NCBI RefSeq assembly: GCF_947179165.1
Contig: NC_077237.1
Location: forward strand, 15,337,523-15,401,522
Length of the DNA: 64,000 nt
Source: Solanum dulcamara
Taxonomy: Eukaryota; Streptophyta; Magnoliopsida; Solanales; Solanaceae
Direction of reading: 5' to 3'
Shown here piece after piece: positions 24,784 to 37,294 of the stretch. The notes below the pieces were generated by a model. It was not told the DNA's origin and ran no database searches. It saw only the letters and a list, made by a program, of their open reading frames with translations. How positions within the stretch are numbered: position 1 is the stretch's first letter; each line of letters starts with the position of its first letter. The position numbers were made by a program, and so were the translations under genes.

Positions 24784-25467
24784 GGTGAGCGACACTCCAC
24801 ATAGGCCCTCTACCACTGTTTGGCTTCACCTTACATATGGAAAGTCACAAACTCAATCTCGTGCTGGTGAACTATCCCCAATTTATGCAACCTCTCATAT
24901 TAGAGAAAGATGAACTCATATGTATCCTCACTCTCAAAATCATGGAAAATTGGAGGCTTTAGCTTCAAAAACTTGGTATGCATAACGTGATCAATGTCGG
25001 TCACAAATGGCCCCATAAGTGGACGGAAGAAGGCATCATTTCTTAACATTCCCTCTGTTTGAGAAACTACATCAGCAAATGGGTGGGCAACTAGAGCTGG
25101 TATTGCAAGCATTTTGGAGATGGCTCCAGTGCCAGCAAATCTATAAAAGAAAGACACTATCTAATAAGCCAATATTTAATCCAAAGTGGGAAGACAAACA
25201 ACCCAATTTTGGGTTTCCTCCAGCTATTCAGTTGTCTCATGTTCTTCAACCTCTACATTTCCGTCTATTTCATTTTGGGGTGCAGGAGGGTCCTCGTCTC
25301 TTGGCATCTCCTCAATTAGAGCTTTAGCCTGGTGTGTTTTGCTAATCTTTGTCCTCTATTGTGCCCCTTTCTCCTGCCCCTACCTCAGCACGTCCTCTTG
25401 CAACTGGCTCTTCTTTTGGCATAATAGGAGTTACAGGGCAAACACCATTGTAGCGAGTGTTAACCAT
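24784..25467 (-). pseudogene. Ty3/gypsy fragment 4: gag 5' part (minus strand)
   Basis: The ATG at 25467-25465 opens MVNTRYNGVCPVTPIMP, the usual N-terminus of this gag family, followed by an Arg/Gly/Ala-rich region and, after stops, MHTKFLKLKPPIFHDFESED (~25000) and the block HKLGIVHQHEIEFVTFHM (~24880) up to YVECRSP at ~24786. Nothing downstream of this is present. The gag order, primer site and LTR to its right all fit one minus-strand element. The overlapping plus-strand ORFs at 25019-25485 are shadows. Confidence 0.8.
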
Positions 25468-25670
25468 ATGCGGAAAAGAGAATGAAAGATGTTAGATACC
25501 AATTTAGATTACCAGCTACAAATTGGAATCAAGTTATATCACAAAGTAAAGAAGATAGAGAAACTTTTCCAAAATCTTGTGGCCTCTCAAATAAAAGTAC
25601 AAATGTCATTGTAACGTTCTGCGAGACTCTGCTAGACCTATTTAGGTACAACGAGACCAAAAAACCTAGG

Positions 25671-25682
25671 GCTCTGATACCA
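25671..25682 (-). other. Primer binding site, initiator Met tRNA (minus strand)
   Basis: GCTCTGATACCA on the plus strand reads TGGTATCAGAGC on the minus strand, four bases from the LTR edge at 25687. Confidence 0.93.
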
Positions 25683-25686
25683 ACTT

Positions 25687-27711
25687 TGTCAAAACCTTAA
25701 TCCACCATGAATAACACCCACACTAACCCTCTAACAGGAGAACCACTATTACAGCCCAAGCTAACAAGGATTGTAAGAGATAAGAAAATTAAAGTTGTAA
25801 AAGAAGGTTTAAATAATAAAATAAGACTAAGTTCCCATAAAGTCAGAAGGTCTAGTCAAACCAACCAAATATGTGAAAATTAACACCTATGACCTAAAAG
25901 TCGATGTACCAAAACTTCTAAACAATAACAGGTCTAAAGGAATGGGATACAACCCTAAAAATCATAAAATTAACAAGTTTCTGAAAGTCTTAGTCCTGAG
26001 TGAAGGACCAAGATATAGATAAGTTCATGGTATTCTGAAAGAACTGGCTCACCCTTGACCTCTAGAAATTTAATGGTCTTCTATGTGAGGTCTCTCAACA
26101 TCCACCTAAAGGTGCCCTGTACTCAACAAAGACAGACCAAGTGCAGTATCAGTACACAAAAGCAATGGTGTACTGGAGGATCATGCGGCTAGCCAATAAG
26201 TGAGAATGAGCACGTAATTATAGCACAGTAAACACATATACACAGAGTATCTTACAATATTATCTCATATCTAGTACTTAAACATACACACATGGAATTA
26301 GATGTTTCTTGCCCCAAAAGTAAATTAATAGAAGAGTGAGAAGGGATATTTTTGTTACCGGCATGGCACTATTAATTTTTTTTTATTGGAGTATCATTTC
26401 TCTATAGAGGAAAGGAATAAGAATTTTTGAACTTTCATACTCCAGGTAGGAGTACTCAATTTCTTTTTATTTTTTTTGAGAAAAAAGAGGATGAGTTTTT
26501 CCAAACTTTAGAAAGGAAGGAAACCACCTTTCTATCTCGACTAATCATTTATGGAAGTGAGGATTAATAGTCCCAATTATCATGTAATTTCAAGAAAGGG
26601 TCCTCTCATGTGACTTACAAACACCTATCAATATGTTGGAATGTGACACCTGATCTAAGAACGTGTTAGAATGTGATATCCGATCCAAACATACACAATC
26701 AACCACAAATACAGTGAGTAGTTCAACATTCATATCTACCAAGAACAAGTTTATTGCAAGACAGAGACAATATATAGTCATTTTTCATGGTTCATTTCAT
26801 CTTTCCCTATCCTCATATGTATATACATACAGTGAAGCAATTAGCAAGCACATATAACATAACAGGAAGACAAAACCATCATCTACCTCAAAACCAAGCT
26901 TTTGGAAACTCTAAGCTACTGGAGCTTTCCTTTTTCAATTTCATTCGGCTTGTTCTTAGTCTAAAAATAGTCATATACAATGAAAACGATCAATAAAATA
27001 GCCTAACTCACTTCAATTTTACCAAATTTACAACCCTTGGCCAAACACATGATCATAATTCCTAACCAGGGCTTTTTCCACCATAAGGTTCACGTCAAAA
27101 CCCACCCCCAATGATCCCAACCATGATTCTAGGTTCTAGGAATCAATATATGGATTAGGGAAGTAACTATCTTACCTTAGGTGCAAAAGTTTATGGAAAA
27201 TCGATGAAAAATTACCCTGGGTAGATTCTTAACTCTTAAGAACAGTTTTGGCAGAAAAATACCATTTCTTAATCTTTCCCCTATTTTAGTCTCAATAGTC
27301 CTGCCACAGCGAAACCATCCTGCTTTGGTGGCCCAGCCCTTGTGAGAATTATCCTACTCTAGAGGGATACACAAAAATAGAAAGCTCTGAAATTGAGTTC
27401 TAAGATCCTATTTCATAATACATCCTCCAACCTTAGCATTCTAAAATTACCTTTTCACACCATGATTTCGGGAATTCTATTCACCCAAATTTGATTCTGT
27501 AAAGATGTACAGGCTCTGTATCATTTTGGATACCATATAAACTGATAAAAATAAAAATTTTATCCCCATACATTCTTTAATTATATTAGACCTCACCTAA
27601 CTCAAATTTCACCCAATTCTGGCCTAGGCTCAAAATTTCCAAGTCACTACCCGAAAGTTTTCTGGCCCTGTATCCTTCCCCTATTGGCTTACCCATAATG
27701 ATGGTGATACA
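25687..27711 (-). mobile_element. 5' LTR of gypsy fragment 4 (minus strand), ~2.0 kb
   Basis: The edge next to the primer site is TGTCAAAACC (minus-strand end GGTTTTGACA). The far edge is taken at GGTGATACA (minus-strand start TGTATCACC), after which copia coding sequence begins. The far edge is less certain than the near one. A short GCCACAGCG/CTTTGGTGGC-type inverted repeat lies at ~27300-27345. The interior otherwise shows no coding sequence. Confidence 0.7.
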
Positions 27712-28839
27712 TCATTAAAAAATACCTCAAGAGGAATGGAACAGAAGAAATTCAAGTGTCAAGCACTTGATAATATTTGGGAGCATAGCCTATACTCATG
27801 CTCCACATCAAGGGTGAGCTAAAATTGATGATTGAAGTGTCAAGTATTTGTTTGTTGGATATAAAGTGAGTTTAAAAGGCTATAAATTATAAAAACTAAG
27901 CAATAACAAGGTAGTTATGAGTTGTAATGTTGAATTTGATAAAAAAGCAACATGGAATTGGGAGACTCAACAAGAAAAATATGATTTTTCTTTTATACTT
28001 TGGAGATGAAGAAGAACCATAGACCATGGCAACTATATTGGATGTTACCTCACCTCCTTCACCAGCAAATATTGTATCTCCATCTTCTCAAGAGAGTTCA
28101 GGTAAAAGGTCACAGAGGATGAGGAGTATCCAAGAACTCTATGATAACATAGAAGAAGTTACTAATTTTGATTTGTTGTGTTGTCTTTTTGTTGATAGTG
28201 AACCAATGAATTTTAATGAAGTTCTTACAGATAAAAGGTGGATACAAGCCATAGAGGAGGAAATCCAGTCTATAGATAAGAACAACACTTGGGAGGTAAG
28301 ACTCTTCCTAAGAATCATCGAGCAATTAGAGTAAAATGGGTATAAAGGCAAAAAATGCTCATGGAGAGGTGGAGAGATATAAGGCAAGACTTGTGGCTAA
28401 AGTCTACAAGAAAATACATCGCATTGACTATGAGGAAGTCTATGCACCTATTACTAACATGGAGATGATCCATCTACTAATTTCTTTAGCAGCACAAATG
28501 AAGTGGAAAATCTATCAACTAGATGTCAAATTGGCTTCGTAATCAAAAATCATGAAGATAAGGTGTTGAGGTTGAGTAAAGTCTTGTATGGGTTGAAGCA
28601 AGCTCCAGGGACATGGAATAGTTGCATTGACAATTACTTTCAAAATAATGGATATACTCATTGTCTCCAAGAATATGCTCTTTACATTACAATTCATATT
28701 AACAAAGATATTCTGCTTGTTTGTGTTTATGTTGATGATCTTATTTTGATGGGTGATAACCCACTTTTATTTGAAGTTTTCAAGAAAGCAATATCCCTTG
28801 TGTTTGAAATGATAGACATACAACTCATGTCATATTACT
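27712..28839 (+). pseudogene. Ty1/copia element 1, integrase end to RT (left piece)
   Basis: Degenerate copia pol begins with the integrase-to-RT connector (PQEEWNRR, then HIKGELK- and VEFDEKATWNWE-like words). It continues with a readable stretch from 28026 containing PMNFNEVLTDKRWIQAIEEE and NNTWE. RT blocks are YKARLVAK (~28378), IDYEEVYAPI (~28425), KWKIYQLDVK (~28503), VLYGLKQAPG (~28582) and CVYVDDLILMG (~28725), where the YVDD catalytic motif is intact. Between QLDVK and GFVIKNHEDK about 16 residues of the family pattern are missing. The deletion joins similar TTGGCTT words at ~28531. Stops and frameshifts are present. At 28839 it is interrupted by a solo LTR in the word SYYLG. Confidence 0.85.
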
Positions 28840-29570
28840 TGTTATGATCCAAGTTAGGCCCTAGGCATGATACAACGATTAGAATTCTGAAGGACTCCAA
28901 CCAAGCGTCTTAGCATACATAGCATGACAATTTCAAGCATGAAATAAAAGATGACTTAAAATGTAGAAAAAGTCTCACTATAATGAATCTCAAAAATAGG
29001 AAAAATCAAATATAAATGCCAAATGACGTAAACATGCTTATATATTCTAGATATGCCTCTAATAATTTTAGACGAGGCGTAGGACAAGAACCTAGTTCAC
29101 CAAACATAATAAAAGAACATAAGTCTGAAAATAGTAAAATAACATGACAAATTCACCCTCGAATAATGAGGACTCGCCAAAAGCTAACTCTGAGTAGATC
29201 ACCAACTAGCCACGTGCGGGAGGATAAAAGTCAGATACTACATTATGAAATAATGTAGGCCTTAGTATGCGTTAGTACATAGAATGTACTAAGTATAGAG
29301 AATATGCAATGCATGTTGTAAATCATAATAATTCAATGACCAAGCTAAATATAGGTAAAAACCTTTAAAATATCATGAAAAACAAAATACATGGTCGATG
29401 CAACTTGTAAGAAAATCATAAGTCATAATAAGAGTCATAAGTCTTTGTGAGAGATACCAGCAATTGACATAAACTATGTGAGTCATGAATTATGGTATTT
29501 TCCTCACACAGTAAAAAGAGAAGGTACATATTTGCCAAGGTAAGCACCATAACATCGCCTAAGTGGATCT

Positions 29571-29893
29571 TGTAGAATTCTAAGCAACTATTGAGAGAAT
29601 CAAGGTTTTGTATTGATGATAATAAATGAGTACAAGACTCCTTTATATAGGAGTGAGTTATAGAGTCCGACTCTAACTAAACTTAGAGTTATACTACAAT
29701 ATAAATATAATAATATTAATTACAAATTAACTACTACACATTCATAGACGTAGTCTAGCCATAATCTGACTCTAACATATCCAATAGTGAGTCCTACTAT
29801 AACTTAACTCTTTTAATAGGTTTTTGATAGCGTCAGGACTCCTATCATTTGGACCATGTCTTTCAAACCTATTTCTTAGATGCATCTTCAACA
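29571..29893 (-). repeat. 3' LTR of copia element 2
   Basis: 323 bp, aligned end to end with 34204-34526. On the minus strand it starts TGTTGAAGATGC and ends GAATTCTACA. Confidence 0.93.
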
Positions 29894-29907
29894 CTTCCCC
29901 TCAAACT

Positions 29908-32900
29908 AGTAAGTGGTGGAACAGTTACTCCTAGCTTGCTTCGAAAACCAGCAAAAACTTGCTTTATTAATGCTTTTGTATGAATATTAGCTAGTTGATA
30001 GATAGACCTCACAAACTAACTAAGAAGTTGACCTCTTGCCAGCTTTTCAAGAACAAAGTTATAGGCCATCTTAACATGTTTGGATCTAGCATGCACAACT
30101 GGATTGAGTGTCATGTACAAGGCATTCAAGTTGTCACAATACAGTTTAGGAACTGGCTTGAGATACACCCCAAGATCATAAGGTAAATATATGATCTATG
30201 TCATCTCTCCTGCAGTGGAGACTAGTGCTCTATACTCAGATTCAGTACTTGATCTTGTTATTGTGGTCTATTTCTTAGAAGTATAAGAAATACAATTTGC
30301 ACCTAGGTAGATGCTATAGCATGTAGTTGATCTCCTGGTAGTGGTGCCACCTCGCCAATCAGCATTTGAATATCCATACAACCTATAAACTGATTGTAAA
30401 ATAATTCTGAGTCCAAAGTATACAGTGCCTTTGATGTACCTTAGAATTCTTTTGATTTCTTGAAGATGTTCAGTATTGGGAATTTGCATAAACTGGCTTG
30501 CTAGATTCACTACATGAGTAACATTAGGTTGTGTGAGTGTCAAATATGAAGACTCCCTACTATCACTCTCTATAGAAAGAAATCTACAATACCTTCCACG
30601 GCTTTATGTAAACCATGCTTTTGAGCTAAAAAATAGCAACAATTTTTGCCAAAGTCATATCAGTCTTATCCAGTAACTCAGAAACATACTTACTCTGACT
30701 CAAGTGAATTCCTCCTGCAAAATACTTGACCTCTACTACTAGAAAGAAGTGTAAAGGACCAAGATCTTTCGTAACAAATTCCTTTCCAAGTTCTAGAACC
30801 AACTCTAAGACATGTGATGGATTACTTCCTATTATGATAATGTCATCTATATATAACAAGAGAAAAATGGTACCTTTGTGAGTTTGTAAAGTAAAAAAAA
30901 GGATTTGTCTTACTACAAAGGAACCTAAGATGCAATAGATGCATGCTAAGTCAATCAAACCAGGATCTAGGTGTATATTTAAGACCATATAGTGCCTTTT
31001 TCAATAAAAAAATATGTTGAGGATACCTCAGATCAATAAAATCAGGAGTTTGACTCATGTATACCTCCTCTTGCAAGAAACCATGTAGAAATGCATTTTT
31101 GACATGTAACTACCTGATCCTCCATTTAGAGCTAACAACAATGGATAGAACCACCCTAATAGTTGTGGCCTTAACCACAGGGCAAAACGTTTCTTCAAAA
31201 TCTATCCCTATAAGTTGTGAGAAACCCCTGAAAACAAGCCTGGCTTTGTATTTGTCTATAGTCCGATTTGCATTCAACTTAGTCTTAAACACACATTTAG
31301 AACCAACTAAGTTTATACTAGCACGTTTGGGCATAAATATCCATGTCTTGTTGTTATGCAAAGCTCTAATTTCCTCCAGTATAGGTGTACGCCAATGCGG
31401 GGACTTGAGTGCTTCTTTAGTAGTCTTTGCTTCCTTAAAAATATCTTTTTTGTTTTTAGTAGCAAGTGATATATGATGTTCCTTTGCCTTGTTTCTAGTG
31501 ATCATGTGATGCCCTTGTGATGTAGAAGGTGCAGGAGGTTCAGTCATATTCCACTTTGAAAGATCAACTTCTAGATGTATCCCTCGCCCTGGTGGACTGG
31601 TCACAAGTACAGGTTCATAAAGTGGTGAACTAACACTTTTAACCTATTCCATACTACCATCATCTGATCCTACATCACCATCATCGGGTCTTACATCTGA
31701 GAAGTCAGTAACACAAGCATCATCATTAGATATACATTCTACAACGTGATTAGTAACACCATCACTTACATCATGTGAATCAAAAACAACACTGTCAACT
31801 TGTTCTATACCATCACCATTAAAAGGTATAGATGTTGTAATATGATCCGCAACTTGTGTAGTTGGATCATCCTGCACTTCCCTTGAAATAGGAGTAGTTG
31901 GTGCCTATACTTTAGAAAACATTCAACAAAAGTAGCCAAATGAGTGAGACATCAATGTTAGTCCGGGATTGTTTTGGAGACGCAAAGGGTAATGTGTTCT
32001 GATCAAAGATAATATGTTTGGACACGTACACCCTCCTTGTTGAAGGATGATAATATTTGTAACCTTTGTGCAAACTATTGTATCCAATAAACACACACGG
32101 ATAAGTCTTTGGACTAAACTTTTACTGCCCTTGATATATGGAAATCAAATAACCAAACACCTTTAAGTTATTGTAATCAGGTTGCTCACCATGTAACTTG
32201 ACAAATGTAGTCACCATCTTTAAGATTGAGGAGAGTAGTCTATTGATGAGAAACACTGTAGTAAGAAAAACATCAACCCATAGGAACAAAGAAAGATTAG
32301 CATGGAGTAGAAGAGTTAAACCAGTCTCAATAATATGCTGTGTTTTCTTTCTCAAACTCCATTTTGTTTAGGTGTGTTGAGACATGAAATGTGCTTGACA
32401 ATACCACAATCTTCTAAATGTTTAAGAAAGTTTGATATGAGGAATTCACCACCTTCATCACACTACAATATCTTAATCTTTTTAAAAAATATTTTTCCAC
32501 CATTTTCTGAAATTTTACAAACAATTCAGACTTCTTTTTTTAGTGGATAAAGCCAATTATATCTTGTGTGGTCATCTACAAACACTACATAGTATTTCAT
32601 ATACTGAGAAGATTCAACTGGAGCATGTCTCCACAGATCATAATGTATTTTCACTAAAGGTTCCTTCTTAATTTTATTCCTCAAACCAAATGAAAGTTTA
32701 CAACTTTTTCCCAACTAACAACTGCAACAGACGGCATGAATTTTATTCCAAATACTAATATTTATGAAACTATTGCTACTCAAAACTTTTAAAGACTTCA
32801 AACTAGGGTTTCCTAATCTAGTATGCCACATGGTGTCTGATGTGTTCCAATCACATATAGCAGTCAAGGCATGAAGTTTGTTATCTTCCAAAGTATATAG

Positions 32901-34131
32901 TCCACTTCTCTTAGATCCATTGGCCAGTAGTGTCCTTGTCTTCTAATCCTTTACAACAAAATTAGTTTCACCAAATTCAAGACTGCAACAATTATCCTTT
33001 GCAATCTTACTAACGAAAAGTAGATTCTTAGTAATCTTAGGAACTACAAGAACCTCTTATAATTTCAGACCTGATTTAGTAGTATTTCCAACATGTGTTA
33101 TGTCTAATTGTGATCCATTTCTAACAATAATTTTATCAGATCCATTGTAGTTTTTAAGATCACATGGAATACCTGAGTTATTTGTCCTATGGATACTAGC
33201 TCTTGAGTCTACATATAAGGTATCATCACTGGAAGATCCATTCTACAAATTAACACCAACCAATGCTTGTGGTAGTTCTTCAGTAGATTGTTAAGAGTAG
33301 TCCCACCTATAAATACACTTAAGAGCAGTTTGGTTATTTCTACCACAAATTTGACAAGACTCGCTACTACTCATTTCCTTATTTAAAGAACCTGGTCCAT
33401 TCTAGTGGTGCTAAGAACCTGTTCCTTGTCCAATAGGCTTGAAGCCTCATTCTCTGGAGTTGAAGTTATTGTTTCATCTTTCCCTAGAGTAGTTTTCTCT
33501 TCCCAAAATTAATAAATTGATTAATAGTGGGATATGGTACCTTATCTAGCATGACAGTCCTAAAGTTCTTGTACTTGAGACCTAAACCTCTAGCAAAGTT
33601 AATTTCTTTGCTATCTTCATCCTCATGTTTGTGAATGGTTGCAAGACTATCATATATACCCTTGAATTCCTTGATTTATTCATCAATCATTTTAATTCCA
33701 AGCTTAACACTTTTTAGTTATTGTTTTAGCTGAAACTCTTTATCTTTTGTTGGTTGAAGATAGGCCTCTTCCAAGCATTCCTACATATCCTTGGAAGTTG
33801 AGCAGGCCATAATCAGGAACATGTTTTTTTCTGTTAAGGTGTCTGAGATCCAACTCCTTAGCAATAAATCTTTCTCCTCCCAGTCGTCAATGCTACCACT
33901 GTCTTCTTCATCCTTCTCAACAATTACAGCTTTCTCAACAATCTTTCCAGTGGAATAGCTACTCTGAGTTAGTTCAGTCAATGTGATGAAATAGGTTAAT
34001 TTGATCACCTGAATCAACTACATCATTTGTGTCCTCCATATGACATAATTCGTTGATTTGAGTTTAATGGAACAAAAGGCAAAAAGGTGATGAAGGGAAG
34101 AGGTGGATAGTGTATTGGTGGATGGATCCAT
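29908..34131 (-). pseudogene. Copia element 2 gag-pol remnant
   Basis: Gag starts at the ATG 34131-34129 (MDPSTN...). It includes a block ending LTEKNMFLIMACST (~33800) and a CCHC-like knuckle remnant (~33345). The protease region has YVDSRASIH (~33205), where the usual D-S/T-G is DSR. The GAG-pre-integrase block WHTRLGNPSLKSLKV is at ~32825. Integrase shows GKSCKLSFGL (~32710) and KYYVVFVDDHTRYNWLYPL (~32590). RT shows LEEIRALHNNKTW (~31380), YKARLVFRGF (~31255), a readable block ending LLYIDDIIIIGSN (~30830) and KYVSELL (~30690). The RNase H start is at ~30400. It is broken into many frames by stops, so it is dead. Plus-strand ORFs here (31057-31476, 32335-32550) are shadows. Confidence 0.88.
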
Positions 34132-34203
34132 TATAATTTGGACGTGGGATTTTGGTTTAGAATCAATACTTTAAATAGAGAAAGAGCTTTAATGCTCTAT
34201 ACA

Positions 34204-34526
34204 TGTAGAATTCTTAACATCTATTGAGAGAATCAAGGTTTTGTATTGATGATAATAAATGAGTACAAGTCTCGTTTATTTTGGAGTGAATTGTAGAGTC
34301 CTAAGATAACTAAAATTATATTTACACTACAATACAAATACAATGAGATTAATTACAAATTAACTACTACACGTTCATAGCAGCAGTCTAGTCATAATCT
34401 GACTCTAACTTATCCAACAGTGAGTCCTACTATAACTTAAATCTTTTAGTAGGTCTTTAACAGTCGTCGGGACTCATATCAGTTGGACCATGTCGTTCAA
34501 CATGTTCCTTAGATGCATCTTCAACA
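34204..34526 (-). repeat. 5' LTR of copia element 2
   Basis: 323 bp, the partner of 29571-29893, flanked outside by the target copy GATCC. Confidence 0.93.
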
Positions 34527-36136
34527 GATCCACTAAGCTACATGGAGTACGGTGTTTTCTTCATACACAGAAAAGAGAAGGTCCATACTTTCCAAGTAAG
34601 AACTGTAACATCACCTAAGTGGATCCTTGAAGCTACTAAGGAATAAAGCCTCAACTAATGGGTGACCTTTTGTAAAAGATCAAGCCTCTACTAATGGCTA
34701 ATCCTTTCTCCTACAGTGGTACATAGTTATGGGACAATGGGATTTCTTTTAAAGAACTTTGTCTCTACTAATGGGTGAACCTTTATTCCAAGGTCCACTC
34801 AATTTTAGGTCAACTCTCAACGGAATGTCATACATAAAATATCATAAGATTTGAAGGGTGTAAGAATCTAGTAATACCAAGTTCATCATAAATATTTGAA
34901 AATCATAAGAATAGTTCCTTCTACATAGCATGACATCATAACATATTCATAAGAATACTTATCTAAAGCATCAAGATCATAATAAGGTTTGTATAAAATT
35001 CATAGTTATACTTCAACTAGAAGCATCCTTAAATCATAGTTCATAAATTCATGATGCATGCATAATGTCAAATCATAGCTCATAATCATAAAATAGGCAA
35101 ATGCATGGGTTCCTGTAAAGATACTTGAAAATATGATATTAACATCAATTCATGCATAATAAGATCATTGAAGAAGAGAAAAGGTATAATTGAATGAATA
35201 AAATGCTAAATCACCACAACCCTAAAATAATTAAATTAAAATTGAGTAAAAAGGGAGAGAGAGAGGAGAGAGAGAGAAATTCTTGAGACTCCATGGATGG
35301 AAAGGATCCAAGGATGAAATTTCTACATTCTTTAATGAATTCTAGCCTTGGAGTGAAAAGGAGACCTGAGTTATTGAAAAACCTAGTTTGATTAGAGAAG
35401 AAACCTTGGAAAAACCTCAGATAGAAGGCTTCTCTTGATTCTTGAATTTTGTTAACTTGAAAACTTTATTGTTCTTGATGGAGAAGAGCAACTCTAGGTT
35501 TGTTTTGAGAGAGTTTTGTTGAGGCTAGGATGTTTAGATTTATGATTATGAAAGAAAAACTAGATATTAAATGATATACTATCTTAAAAACACTCAAAAA
35601 TAACTTAGAATAGAGTTTTAAAAACATTGGAGGGACTAAAATAGCCCTAGGACGCATGCAGGAAGTTGTTGGAAAATTGTGCTGCAAGCCTTTCACGGAA
35701 GGCTTCACGGCCCATGAAAGTCTTCAAGGCCCATAGTGGCCGTCGTGAACATGCGACTTCCTGACAGGGCTTCACTAAAATGGGCATAACATTTTTCTCC
35801 ATACTCCAAATGAGGCAACTTGGTGGCGTTGGAAAGAAGACTCAAGACCTTTAATTTGGTAGTTCATGGGCTATCTAATTCTTTATTTTATAGGAGATAT
35901 GATCATTTGAAATTGACCTAGGTAAAATCTTATATCAAAACTCAATCGGTAAGGAAGCTTCCAACTTAACTTTGTGCTAGAGAGTGTTCTTGTGACCTTA
36001 AAACATCTCCAAATATATTTCTACACTAAAGAATTGACCTTAACTCATATGCACAATTAAGAATCATCACATCTAACCCTATAGGCATATGAAGAATTGT
36101 TCGGGTCCTTAGCTTAAACAATTTTGGGGTGCTACA

Positions 36137-36837
36137 TTACTTGGGTCTAGAAAGGAAGCAAATAAAGGAAAGCATATTCATATCTCAATAAATCTATATA
36201 AAGGAGATTTTGAAGAAGTTCAACATGTTCGATTGCAACCCCGTGAAATGCCAATGGAAAGTAGAACAAAATTGTCAAAATTTAATAACGGAGAAAAAGT
36301 GGACTCCACTATGTTCAAAAGTCTTGTGGATATTATCCTGGGTGGGATTATCATTTTCCCAACAACATTATGGATATGGCTATTCACATACAAAATGTGT
36401 AGGATATACAACAAGAAGGAGATCAACTACATGCTACAACATCTGTCTTGGTGCACATTTTTATCTCTTGGGCACGTAATAAATATACTACACTAGCAAG
36501 ATCAAGTGGTAAAGTTGAATATAGAGCATTGACATCCACTACAGCTGAAAGATACTAACCTGTATCTCCGGACAATGCCTACAATTCATTGTGATAATGA
36601 GTGCTCTTTATATGTCATTAAGTCCAGTGATGCATGTCAAGACCAAACATGTAGAAATGGACTACTATTTTGTTTGAGAAAAGGTTGCTAGAGGACAACT
36701 ACACACACAGTTTGTAAGGTCTAAACATCAGCAAGTTGACGTCCATACAAAGTTATTGACAAAGCTAGTGTTTGCTGATTTTTAAAGGAACCTAGGAGTA
36801 ATTATATTATTCCAACACTTACTACCTTGAGGGAAAA
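36137..36837 (+). pseudogene. Copia element 1, RT end and RNase H (right piece)
   Basis: The reading resumes after the solo LTR with YYLGLERKQIKESIFISQ (~36138), ILKKFNMFDCNPV (~36207) and a frame-shifted KLSKFN..EKVDSTMFKSLV block. A deletion then joins directly to the RNase H block GYTTRRRSTTCYNICLGAHF (~36402), losing the usual LRYL..TRPD and RYLKGT region. RNase H C-terminal words (HVKTKHVEMDYYFV-like, RGQLHTQFV, DFxRNLGV-like) run to ~36800. Dead. It ends at the polypurine-like CCTTGAGGGAAAAT. Confidence 0.8.
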
Positions 36838-37110
36838 TATTGAAGATAGAGATCAGAATCAGACAAAAGTATGTTAGAATTAGTCGTGGGCTCATTTGTT
36901 ATATAGTTATAATAGTATTCGACAACTACCGATAATTGTACTTAGCTTAGTTTGATAATAATAGTAAGTTCAAGTTTAGCATAGCTAGGACTCTTATATT
37001 AGCCTATGACTGTTGTATTTCTTTCCTATACGTAGGAGCATGTACTAGATTCGTGATCATAAATACATACACTGATTTCTCTCTAATCTAGATTGAGAAT
37101 TCTATAGTAT
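36838..37110 (+). mobile_element. 3' LTR of copia element 1, right edge approximate
   Basis: Starts TATTGAAGATAGAGATCAG, a decayed TGTTGAAGA, directly after the purine tract. The right edge is estimated at TGAGAATTCTATA. No 5' LTR partner is in the window to confirm it. Confidence 0.5.
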
Positions 37111-37294
37111 GTATTTCACAACTTCTTTAGTTTTCCATATTATTTAGGACTAGGTATTACTACTTGATTGGTATATATATTTTTGTTAATCAACAGAAGA
37201 AGACTAGCCTTTTCTTCCATGGTCATCGTGGTCCTTTGCTTCCATTTGAACAGTTTCATGTAGGTAGTTCATATCATCTAAAGTTAGAGCATCT

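Larger units (their letters stand above)
29571..34526 (-). mobile_element. Ty1/copia element 2, near full length (minus strand)
   Basis: Two LTRs of 323 bp each (29571-29893 and 34204-34526) both run TGTAGAATTC...CTTCAACA. The 5-bp flanks are GATCT (29566-29570) and GATCC (34527-34531). A polypurine tract (minus strand TTTGAGGGGAAG) lies at about 29894-29907. A damaged primer site, TGTATAGAGC against the usual TGGTATCAGAGC, follows the 5' LTR at about 34204-34195. By eye about 40 of 323 LTR positions differ, so this is an old insertion, yet younger than the solo LTR it sits in. Confidence 0.92.
28840..36136 (-). mobile_element. Gypsy solo LTR (minus strand, 2.3 kb) carrying a nested copia element
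   Basis: It begins TGTTATGATCC and ends TTTGGGGTGCTACA. On the minus strand this reads TGTAGCACCCC...GGATCATAACA. It is flanked by perfect 5-bp target duplications TTACT at 28835-28839 and 36137-36141, and the copia coding sequence reads across the site when it is removed. Without the nested copia element (29571-34526 plus its target copy) it is ~2.34 kb. No gag-pol of its own is present, so it is a solo LTR left by LTR-LTR recombination. The hairpin is at 29237-29259. An ACGGAAGGC/GGCCGTCGTG-type inverted repeat is at ~35690-35755. Confidence 0.9.

Noticed and set aside
25019..25485. Plus-strand ORFs of ~100 codons
   Set aside because: Shadows of the minus-strand gypsy gag, which has family-specific words and a matching primer site and LTR.
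31057..31476. 139-codon plus-strand ORF
   Set aside because: It is antisense to the clearly recognisable copia RT and connector on the minus strand.
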